A DNA stretch of 11,906 bases from assembly GCA_031271525.1 (NCBI GenBank), contig JAISVO010000014.1, positions 1 to 11,906 on the forward strand. Reading direction: 5' to 3'. The stretch is from Oscillospiraceae bacterium. Lineage in GTDB: Bacteria; Bacillota; Clostridia; Oscillospirales; UBA929. Both the position numbers and the translations under genes were made by a program. The notes under the pieces are model-generated. The model did not search any database, was not told where the DNA came from, and saw only the letters and a list, made by a program, of their open reading frames with translations. Positions 1 to 5,792 of this stretch are shown in pieces. The number at the start of each line of letters is the position of its first letter. Position 1 is the stretch's first letter.

Positions 1-3
1 AGG

Positions 4-792
4 ATGCGTTTGGATGCCCTTCTGACCGAACTGGGTCTGTTCGACAGCCGGGAGAAGGCGAAGGCGGCCGTCATGAGCGGGGAGGTTTACGTCAACGGGC
101 AGAAGGAGGACAAGCCGGGTTCGGGCTTTCCGACCGACGCTGCCGTCGAGGTGCGGCAGGTTGCGATTCCCTTTGTCAGCCGGGGCGGCTTGAAGCTTTC
201 AAAAGCTTTGGATACGTTTCGCGTTGACCCGGCGGGGTTGTCTGTCCTCGATTGCGGCGCGTCCACCGGCGGGTTTACCGACTGCCTCCTGAAACGGGGC
301 GCTCTTCGGGTTTGGGCGGCGGACGTCGGCTACGGGCAGCTCGCGTGGACGCTGCGAAACGACCCGAGGGTGATCAACATGGAGCGTTTTAACATCCGCT
401 CGGTCACACCCGAGATCCTCGGCGGGCTTGCCGATATGGCGACGATGGATCTCTCCTTCATCTCCCTCTCCCTCGTCCTGCCGGTCGTGCGGCAAACGTT
501 GGTTACGGACGCCACGGTCATTTGCCTGATCAAACCGCAATTTGAGGCGGGGCGGGGGAAGGTCGGTAAAAATGGCGTAGTGCGGGACCCGGCCATTCAC
601 CGGGAGGTTCTGCAACGCTTTAGCGTATCGGCAGTCAACGCGGGGTACAGCGTAAAAGGGATCACCTTTTCGCCGATCAAAGGTCCCAAAGGAAACATCG
701 AGTATTTGGCGCACCTCACAGCCGATGGCAGGGGGGAAGCGCCGGTGGATTTGACCTTGGCGGTCGCGGCCGCCCATGAGGAACTGTCATGA
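4..792 (+). CDS. tlyA: TlyA family rRNA 2'-O-methyltransferase (S4 + FtsJ domains)
   Basis: Predicted SAM-dependent RNA methyltransferase of the TlyA/hemolysin A family. Characterised members 2'-O-methylate cytidines in 16S and 23S rRNA and affect capreomycin sensitivity; 'hemolysin' is a historical name. The 262-residue length is normal for the family. Residues 1-60 form an S4 RNA-binding domain starting with the typical MRLDALL and including SREKAKAAVMSGEVYVNG. SRGGLKLSKAL (59-69) leads into the FtsJ-like Rossmann domain. SAM motif I is DCGASTGGFTD (83-93), and later MDLSFISL, IKPQFEAG and the C-terminal PIKGPKGNIEY are family hallmarks. The start is only 3 nt from the window edge, so its ribosome binding site cannot be seen, but the N-terminus aligns with the family start. 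The stop overlaps nadK by 4 nt (ATGA), so the two are probably translationally coupled. The exact methylation targets here are inferred from the family. Confidence 0.93.
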   Translation: MRLDALLTELGLFDSREKAKAAVMSGEVYVNGQKEDKPGSGFPTDAAVEVRQVAIPFVSRGGLKLSKALDTFRVDPAGLSVLDCGASTGGFTDCLLKRGALRVWAADVGYGQLAWTLRNDPRVINMERFNIRSVTPEILGGLADMATMDLSFISLSLVLPVVRQTLVTDATVICLIKPQFEAGRGKVGKNGVVRDPAIHREVLQRFSVSAVNAGYSVKGITFSPIKGPKGNIEYLAHLTADGRGEAPVDLTLAVAAAHEELS

Positions 793-1574
793 TCGCTGTG
801 TTGTTCGCGAACGTGGAGAAAGACCCGGGTCTGCGGGTCACCAAAGAGGCTGCCGGCATTCTGGAGGATTCCGGTTGCGCCTGTCTGCTTTACGAAGGAG
901 AGCCTTCGGTGCTGGACGGCGCGGACGCGGTCCTGTCCTTTGGCGGGGACGGTACCTTCCTCCGTTGCGCAAAGCTCGCGCTGCCCTACGGCGTACCTGT
1001 GTTGGGTGTCTGCTTGGGCCATACCGGCTTCCTAAGCCGCGTCAGTCCGGACGAACTGTCCGTCCTGCGCGGGCTGAGCGGTTTTCCCGTCGCGGATCGC
1101 ACCGTGTTGGACGTGACCCTGCTTGGCTGCGAGGAGAGACATTTTGTCGCGGTCAACGACGCAGTCTTCTCGCGCGGAGTTGATGTCCAAACCGTGTCGC
1201 TGACGATTGACGCCGATGGGACATCCCTCGGCTCTTTCCTCGGTGACGGCGTCATCCTATCCAGCTCCACCGGATCCACCGGCTATGCCTTCTCGGCGGG
1301 CGGTCCCGTCGCCGACCCGTCTCTCAGCTGTATCGTGGTGACGCCGATTTGCGCCCACGCGTCCCGGGGTCACGCGTTCGTCCTGAGCCCCGAGCGGGTG
1401 CTGACCGTCACGCCGGAGGACCCCGAGCGGCGGAGCGTCTTCTTCTCGGCGGACGGGGAGGAGCCGGTTCGTCTGCGGGAAGGGGCGGAAGTCCGGATCG
1501 CGAGGACGCCGCTGCGCTGTCTGGAACCGGTTCCGGGGTGCTTCTTTGACAATGTCAGAATCCACAGGATGTAG
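789..1574 (+). CDS. nadK: NAD kinase (ATP/polyphosphate-NAD kinase)
   Basis: Phosphorylates NAD to NADP in the cytosol, the only route to NADP. At 261 residues it is typical of the short bacterial form. The diagnostic GGDGT is at residues 52-56 (in LSFGGDGTFLRCAK). GDGVIL (152-157) and TGSTGYAFSAGGP (161-173) form the NAD-binding core, and TPICAHA matches the usual TPIxPHS region. Two places are off consensus. GVCLGHTGFL (73-82) has Cys75 where a conserved Asn is usual in GxNxGxxGFL. The usual Asn-Glu pair is Asn123-Asp124 (a conservative change). The start is an ATG overlapping the tlyA stop, with an AGGA Shine-Dalgarno at 779-782. The position between tlyA and argR is the normal clostridial arrangement and supports the call. 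Activity is likely, because the GGDGT and GDG motifs are intact. Confidence 0.93.
   Translation: MIAVLFANVEKDPGLRVTKEAAGILEDSGCACLLYEGEPSVLDGADAVLSFGGDGTFLRCAKLALPYGVPVLGVCLGHTGFLSRVSPDELSVLRGLSGFPVADRTVLDVTLLGCEERHFVAVNDAVFSRGVDVQTVSLTIDADGTSLGSFLGDGVILSSSTGSTGYAFSAGGPVADPSLSCIVVTPICAHASRGHAFVLSPERVLTVTPEDPERRSVFFSADGEEPVRLREGAEVRIARTPLRCLEPVPGCFFDNVRIHRM
1547..1557. promoter_or_regulatory. TGACA-A-TGTCA palindrome just upstream of argR
   Basis: A perfect 5-bp inverted repeat around a central A lies in the last codons of nadK, ending 28 nt before the argR ATG. Its left arm overlaps a perfect TTGACA hexamer (1546-1551). No convincing -10 element follows at 16-18 nt (GATGTA/ATGTAG), so a promoter is doubtful. 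It does not match the classical ARG box pattern (TNTGAAT-AT core-ATTCANA). A role as an operator is only a possibility, since it could equally be chance within coding sequence. Confidence 0.2.
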
Positions 1575-1585
1575 GAGGGCTTTCG

Positions 1586-2047
1586 ATGAAGAGGGAACGT
1601 CAGGAGAAGATACTCGAGATTGTCGGGCGGGCAAAGGCCGAGACGCAGGAGGAACTGCTGGGCCTGCTGCGGGCAGAGGGGATCGAGGCGACTCAGGCAA
1701 CCGTCTCCCGGGACATCCGGGAACTGCGTTTGGTCAAAACCCTGACCGAGCGTGGGAGCTACCGTTACGCGCTCCCCGGGGAGGCGTCCGACGACGCGAT
1801 GACGGCCCGCCTGCGGGGGATCTTCCGGGAGTGCGTCACCTCGATTGACGCTGCGCTGAACCTCGTCGTCATCAAAACGCTTCCGGGTATGGCGCAGGCC
1901 GCCTGCGCCGCGTTGGACGCGTCTCCCAATCCGTCGGTCGTGGGGACTCTCGCCGGAGACGACACCGCGTTCATCGCCCTGCGGAGCGAACGCGGGGCGA
2001 AAACCTTGGCGGAACAGCTCTGGACAATTGTGGAAGAGGTGGAGTGA
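1586..2047 (+). CDS. argR: Arginine repressor ArgR/AhrC
   Basis: Arginine-sensing transcription factor. In the family a hexamer with bound L-arginine represses arginine biosynthesis and in Bacillus activates catabolism. The 153-residue length is standard. The N-terminal winged helix (about 1-65) contains the recognition helix QATVSRDIREL (37-47), nearly identical across the family. The C-terminal oligomerisation and arginine-binding domain contains VVIKTLPGMAQ (94-104) and GTLAGDDT (120-127), whose Asp pair contacts arginine. A strong Shine-Dalgarno (AGGAGGG, 1573-1579) sits 6 nt before the ATG and overlaps the nadK stop, which fixes the start. It is followed by recN after 3 nt. No arginine biosynthesis gene is in the window, so its targets lie elsewhere; the location in the recN operon is the usual one in Firmicutes. 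Confidence 0.95.
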   Translation: MKRERQEKILEIVGRAKAETQEELLGLLRAEGIEATQATVSRDIRELRLVKTLTERGSYRYALPGEASDDAMTARLRGIFRECVTSIDAALNLVVIKTLPGMAQAACAALDASPNPSVVGTLAGDDTAFIALRSERGAKTLAEQLWTIVEEVE

Positions 2048-2050
2048 CCG

Positions 2051-3694
2051 ATGCTTTCCCTTCTGCATATCGAGAACATCGCGGTCATCGAGCTGAGCGA
2101 CATCGTCTTTGACCCGAAGCTGAATGTCCTCACTGGCGAGACCGGCGCGGGGAAGTCGATCGTCATCGACTCCCTAAGCGCTCTTCTGGGCCAGCGCGCT
2201 TCCCGGGACCTGATCCGTTCGGGGCACGATTCGGCGGAAGTCAGCGGTGTTTTCATTCCGCCGGATGGCGGGGAGGTGCTCCTGCAACGGGAGCTTCGGG
2301 AGGACGGGCGGAACATCTGCCGCGTCGGCGGGAAGCCGCTGACCTTAGCCGCCCTGCGGGAGATCGGGGACGGCTTGGTCAATATCCACGGGCAGCACGA
2401 CAGCCAAGCCCTGCTGCGGGAGGAGACCCACCTCGGGTACTTGGACGCGTTCTGCGGCACGGACCTCGAACGCTACGGCGAAGCGTACAGCGTTTGGAGG
2501 TCGCTCCGCGCCGAGCGGGACTCGCTGTCGGTGGCGGAGGACGAAAAGGCGGCGAAGGTCGCGGTTCTTACCTACCGCCTTCAAGAGGTGCGGGACATCA
2601 AGCCTAAAATGGGGGAGGAGGACGCCCTCTTGGTCCGCAAAAAGACGCTCCGGAGCGCCGCCGCCATCCGGGAAGCCCTCAGCGGCGCGTACTACGCCCT
2701 CTACGGCGACGAGGACAGCAACGGCGCGTGCGGCCTGTGCGAATCGGCCGTCCACGACCTCAATATCGCGGTGAGCTTGGCACCGGAGTTGGAGGGCGTC
2801 GCGGAGCGTCTTCGGGAGGTGCAGTACACCCTGCGGGACTGTTCCGAAGAAACGCTTTCGTTCTATGAGGGAATGGAGGATTCGGAGGAGGAGTTAGAGC
2901 GGGTCGAGACCCGGCTGGACAAGCTGAGCCGGCTTCGGGGGAAACTCAAGATGAATTTGGACGGCATCATCGCGGCTGTTCCGACATGGGAAGCCGAGCT
3001 GGAGTCCCTTGAGATGTCGGATCAGCGCCTCGCTAAGCTGGAAGAGGAACTGCGGGTGGCGGAAGCAGCCCTCGACGCCGAAGCGGCGGAGCTCACGGCT
3101 TCTCGCCGCGAAGGCGCGGAGAAGCTCGCGAAGCGGATGGAGGAGGAATTCAGCGACCTTGACATGGCGAAGGTGAAGCTCACCGTCGATTTCGAGGAGC
3201 GGGATCCGAGCCCCTCCGGGAAAGACGGCGTTCGCTTCTCTGTGGCGACCAACCCGGGCGAACCCTTTAAGCCCCTTTCGAAGATTGCGTCGGGGGGGGA
3301 GATGGCGAGGATCATGCTGGCGCTGAAGAATTTGCTCGCGGAGGGGGACGCCGTCCAGACAATGGTGTTCGACGAGGTCGACAGCGGCGTGTCGGGACGC
3401 GCCGCCCAGCGGGTCGCGGAGAAGCTAAGCGCGGTGAGCCGGAAGAAGCAGGTCCTGTGCGTCACCCACCTGCCCCAGATCGCAGCGTTCGCCGACACCC
3501 ATTTCAGGGTGGAGAAGGATTTTTCCGGGGGGCGTACCGTCACTCGGGTGCAGAAATTGGATCGCGCGGCGCGGGTGGAGGAGCTCGCCCGGCTGATGGC
3601 GGGCTTTCCGGTCACCGAATCCGCCCGGCGCACGGCGGAGGAATTGCTTACCCAAGGAGATGTTTACAAAAAAACACTGGCAATTCCCCGATGA
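2051..3694 (+). CDS. recN: DNA repair protein RecN (SMC-like ATPase)
   Basis: SMC-like ATPase acting early in recombinational repair of double-strand breaks on the nucleoid. At 547 residues it is close to the usual 550-560. Residues 1-36 hold the start MLSLLHIENIAVIE and Walker A GETGAGKS (29-36). NIHGQHDSQ (111-119) is the RecN-specific motif. Residues about 150-370 are charged, Glu/Arg/Leu-rich and predicted coiled coil. The ABC signature is SGGE (414-417), Walker B is MVFDE (438-442) followed by the VDSGVSGRAA D-loop, and THLPQIAAF carries the switch His473. The start ATG has GGAG at 2041-2044 overlapping the argR end. SGGE is encoded across a run of eight G (3292-3299), a possible slippage point. 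An A7 run (3668-3674) lies near the 3' end. The gene is intact. Downstream lies tig rather than spoIVB/spo0A. Confidence 0.95.
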   Translation: MLSLLHIENIAVIELSDIVFDPKLNVLTGETGAGKSIVIDSLSALLGQRASRDLIRSGHDSAEVSGVFIPPDGGEVLLQRELREDGRNICRVGGKPLTLAALREIGDGLVNIHGQHDSQALLREETHLGYLDAFCGTDLERYGEAYSVWRSLRAERDSLSVAEDEKAAKVAVLTYRLQEVRDIKPKMGEEDALLVRKKTLRSAAAIREALSGAYYALYGDEDSNGACGLCESAVHDLNIAVSLAPELEGVAERLREVQYTLRDCSEETLSFYEGMEDSEEELERVETRLDKLSRLRGKLKMNLDGIIAAVPTWEAELESLEMSDQRLAKLEEELRVAEAALDAEAAELTASRREGAEKLAKRMEEEFSDLDMAKVKLTVDFEERDPSPSGKDGVRFSVATNPGEPFKPLSKIASGGEMARIMLALKNLLAEGDAVQTMVFDEVDSGVSGRAAQRVAEKLSAVSRKKQVLCVTHLPQIAAFADTHFRVEKDFSGGRTVTRVQKLDRAARVEELARLMAGFPVTESARRTAEELLTQGDVYKKTLAIPR

Positions 3695-3706
3695 ATATGA
3701 TATAGT
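3677..3706 (+). promoter_or_regulatory. Candidate sigma-A promoter (extended -10) for tig-clpP-clpX-lon
   Basis: The recN-tig junction is the most AT-rich non-coding stretch of the window. It contains TGATATAGT: a TG at 3698-3699, one base, then TATAGT at 3701-3706, an extended -10 that matches consensus at five of six hexamer positions. The best -35 is CTGGCA (3677-3682, 4 of 6 matches to TTGACA) at 18 nt. Transcription would start near 3713, leaving a leader of about 33 nt before the tig ATG. The element partly overlaps the last codons of recN. No CIRCE inverted repeat or CtsR heptad pair is visible nearby, so heat-shock control by HrcA or CtsR is not supported here. Confidence 0.5.
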
Positions 3707-3745
3707 ACTGCGGTATGACTAAAATGAGGAGGACTGGCGTTTCAA

Positions 3746-5146
3746 ATGACGGTAAAAAGCGTTGCGAAAGAGAAAAAAAGCCTGACGGTGCTGACTATCG
3801 AAATCGGGGCGGAGGAGTTTTCCGCCGCCGTCGAGCAGGCGTTCCGGAAGAACATCGGCAAGATGAACATCCCCGGATTCCGGAAGGGGAAGGCTCCCCG
3901 GAAGATGGTGGAGAAGCTGTACGGCGAAGGCGTATTCTATCAGGACGCGGTCAACGCCACTTGGCCCGACGCCTACGACAAAGCGGTTGAGCAGGAGGGG
4001 ATCGAGCCGGTCGAACGTCCCGACGTTGAAGTCGAGACGATCGGCGCGGAGGGCTATACCTTTACCGCCAAGGTACATGTTTACCCCGAGATTCAAATCG
4101 GGCAGTATAGGGGTCTATCGGCCTACTACCCGCCCGCCGATGTGAGCGAGAGCGATATTGACACGGAAGTCAGCATTGTTCGGGAGCGGAACGCGAGCCT
4201 TGTCACGGTGGACCGTCCGGCGGCGCTCGGCGACACCCTCATCCTCGATTATGAGGGTTTTGTCGGCGGCGAGTCGTTCGACGGCGGAAAAGGAGAGCGG
4301 CAGATGCTGGAGCTTGGTTCCCACCGGTTCATCCCCGGGTTTGAGGAAGCGCTTGTCGGCGTGTCGGCGGGCGGCGAGCCGGAGGTTCAGCTCACTTTCC
4401 CCGAGGATTACCACGCGGAGGAGCTTGCGGGTAAACCGGCGGTCTTCCGCTGCAAGATCCATGAGGTGAAGGAAAAACAGCTCCCCGAGGCGGACGACGA
4501 GTTCGCGAAAGACATTTCGTCGTTCGACACCCTCGCGGCATACCGGGACGATGTCCGGGAAACCTTGCTTCGTGAGAAGACAAAGGAGTCGGAACGCGTC
4601 TTTGAGAACGGCCTCATATCGCAGATATTAAAAACCTTTGAGGGCGACGTCCCCGACGCCATGGTCGCGCGGCAGGTCGAAGACCTCATCAACGATTTCG
4701 GCATCCGTCTGCGGCGTCAGGGGCTGGATATAGAAGGTTACATGCGGTATAGCGGAATCGACCAGCAAGCGCTGATCGGCCAGTTCTATCCCCAAGCGGA
4801 AACCAATACCAAGGTGAGCCTTATCTTCGATAAAATTGCCAAACTGGAAGGGCTGACGCTGGACGAAGGGGAGCTGGACGCCGAGTATGACCGGCTTGCC
4901 GAGCTTCACAAAGCCGATAACGTGCGGGAATTGATCCCCGGGAAAGCGCTGACAAACGACCTGCTGGCGCTGAAGGCCTCCAAACTGATCATGGAGACGG
5001 CGGTCAGGCTGGATACCCCGCCCGAACCGGAGTCGGACGCACAGACCGAGCAAGTGGAAGAACCGGCCGCCGAGCCGGTGAAGAAACCAAGAAAAACAGC
5101 AAAAAAATCCGCCAAAGCGGCGGAGGAAACGGAGGGTGTACAATGA
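3746..5146 (+). CDS. tig: Trigger factor (ribosome-associated chaperone and PPIase)
   Basis: Binds the ribosome at the exit tunnel and shields nascent chains; the FKBP-like domain isomerises X-Pro bonds. The N-terminal ribosome-binding domain has the signature GFRKGKAP (44-51). The PPIase domain spans roughly 155-243 (DTLILDYEGFVGG, HRFIPGFEEALVG, LTFPEDY). The helical chaperone arms run to about residue 422. The last 44 residues (423-466) form a low-complexity tail: an acidic Pro/Glu part, then a Lys/Ala part (KKPRKTAKKSAKAAE). It is absent from the 432-residue E. coli protein. AGGAGG (3727-3732) is 13 nt before the ATG, an unusually long spacer, but the N-terminus MTVKSVAKEKKSL is family-like and no better in-frame start exists. 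The stop overlaps clpP by 4 nt. The tail carries the heptamer discussed at 5101-5107. Confidence 0.95.
   Translation: MTVKSVAKEKKSLTVLTIEIGAEEFSAAVEQAFRKNIGKMNIPGFRKGKAPRKMVEKLYGEGVFYQDAVNATWPDAYDKAVEQEGIEPVERPDVEVETIGAEGYTFTAKVHVYPEIQIGQYRGLSAYYPPADVSESDIDTEVSIVRERNASLVTVDRPAALGDTLILDYEGFVGGESFDGGKGERQMLELGSHRFIPGFEEALVGVSAGGEPEVQLTFPEDYHAEELAGKPAVFRCKIHEVKEKQLPEADDEFAKDISSFDTLAAYRDDVRETLLREKTKESERVFENGLISQILKTFEGDVPDAMVARQVEDLINDFGIRLRRQGLDIEGYMRYSGIDQQALIGQFYPQAETNTKVSLIFDKIAKLEGLTLDEGELDAEYDRLAELHKADNVRELIPGKALTNDLLALKASKLIMETAVRLDTPPEPESDAQTEQVEEPAAEPVKKPRKTAKKSAKAAEETEGVQ
5101..5124 (+). other. Possible -1 frameshift site: A7 heptamer plus GC hairpin at the tig/clpP junction
   Basis: A_AAA_AAA (5101-5107) is in the correct phase for tandem tRNA slippage: the tig codons are GCA AAA AAA, residues 452-454. 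TCCGCC (5108-5113) can pair with GGCGGA (5119-5124) around the loop AAAGC, giving a 6-bp, mostly GC stem. The -1 frame has no stop from 5107 onward and is the clpP frame. The stem starts directly after the heptamer, whereas known stimulators usually lie 5-9 nt away, so its role is uncertain. The hairpin also partly covers the first of two GGAGG sequences upstream of clpP (5122-5126) and could instead tune clpP initiation. Lys codons in a Lys-rich tail make an A7 run fairly likely by chance. Confidence 0.3.
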
Positions 5147-5733
5147 GTCTTGTCCCAATGGTCATTGAGCAGACCAACCGAGGCGAACGGAGTTATGACA
5201 TCTACTCCCGCCTGCTAAACGACCGCATCGTCTTCTTGAGCGAGGAGGTCAACGACGTCACCGCCTCCCTAGTGGTGGCGCAGCTCCTTTACTTGGAGGC
5301 GCAGGACCCCGATAAAGAGATCAGCTTCTATATCAATTCCCCCGGCGGCAGCATCACGGCGGGCTTTGCCATCTACGACACGATGAACTTCATCAAGGCA
5401 GAGGTCTCCACTATCTGCGTGGGGCTTGCGGCGTCGATGGGGGCTTTCCTGCTTGCTGCGGGCGCGAAAGGGAAGCGCTACGCCCTGCCCAACTCGGAGA
5501 TCTTGATCCACCAGCCGGCGATCCACGGGCACGGGCTGAGCGGTCAGGCGACCGACATCCAGATCCATTCCGAACACATCGTCAAGACGAAGGCCAAGAT
5601 GAACCGCATTCTCGCGGAAATGTGCGGACGCACCCCGGAGGAATTGGCGCGCGACACCGAGCGCGACCATTATATGTCCCCCGAGGAAGCGCTGGCCTAC
5701 GGCTTGATCGACAAGGTTTTCGACAAACGCTGA
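5143..5733 (+). CDS. clpP: ATP-dependent Clp protease proteolytic subunit ClpP
   Basis: Serine peptidase forming the tetradecameric barrel that degrades proteins fed by ClpX or ClpC/ClpA. At 196 residues the length is normal. The catalytic triad is visible: Ser98 in GLAASMGAF, His123 in EILIHQP, and Asp171 in ARDTERDHYMSPEEA. The oxyanion-region motif INSPGGSITAG (64-74) is intact, as is the YDIYSRLL N-terminal part. After His123 comes AIHGHGLSGQATDI, a histidine-containing version of the handle turn that in Bacillus and E. coli reads close to LGGAQGQATD. The ATG overlaps the tig stop (ATGA) and has a strong GGAGGG (5131-5136) 6 nt upstream, so both reinitiation and independent initiation are possible. 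clpX follows after 59 nt, consistent with a ClpXP operon. Confidence 0.97.
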   Translation: MSLVPMVIEQTNRGERSYDIYSRLLNDRIVFLSEEVNDVTASLVVAQLLYLEAQDPDKEISFYINSPGGSITAGFAIYDTMNFIKAEVSTICVGLAASMGAFLLAAGAKGKRYALPNSEILIHQPAIHGHGLSGQATDIQIHSEHIVKTKAKMNRILAEMCGRTPEELARDTERDHYMSPEEALAYGLIDKVFDKR

Positions 5734-5737
5734 CGGC

Positions 5738-5750
5738 CCCGGTTTCCGGG
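5738..5750 (+). promoter_or_regulatory. Small GC hairpin between clpP and clpX
   Basis: CCCGG (5738-5742) and CCGGG (5746-5750) form a perfect 5-bp stem with loop TTT, starting 5 nt after the clpP stop. A second short GC stem is possible at 5764-5778 (GCGGC with GCCGC). No T-run follows either, so this is not an intrinsic terminator. It may stabilise the clpP 3' end or mark an mRNA processing point within the clpP-clpX transcript. This 59-nt spacer is the longest fully non-coding gap in the window and otherwise holds only the clpX ribosome binding site. Confidence 0.3.
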
Positions 5751-5792
5751 AGTAACAAGCATCGCGGCGGCGGGCCGCTGAAAGGAACTTCT

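Noticed and set aside
193..208. Repeated AAGCTT in tlyA (AAGCTT-TCAA-AAGCTT)
   Set aside because: It is explained by the codons for the conserved LKLSKAL segment; nothing else suggests a functional repeat.
199..777. 192-codon open frame on the - strand across tlyA
   Set aside because: Antisense shadow of a GC-rich gene; composition is Arg/Pro-rich with no recognisable motif. Similar antisense frames across recN, clpX and lon were rejected for the same reason.
776..1183. 135-codon + strand frame overlapping nadK
   Set aside because: Arg-rich out-of-frame reading of nadK, whose own frame carries all NAD kinase motifs.
3663..3701. TTTACA (3663-3668) with TATGAT (3696-3701) as a promoter pair
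   Set aside because: The spacing is 27 nt, too long for sigma-A. The extended -10 at 3698-3706 is a better explanation.
5738..5778. Rho-independent terminator between clpP and clpX
   Set aside because: The hairpins are only 5 bp and no T-run follows.
5622..5792. Open frame that would extend ClpX by 57 residues, or allow a ClpP-ClpX frameshift fusion
   Set aside because: No ClpX similarity before 5793, and no phased slippery heptamer at the clpP end. The ATG at 5793 with AAAGGA gives the standard 424-residue protein.
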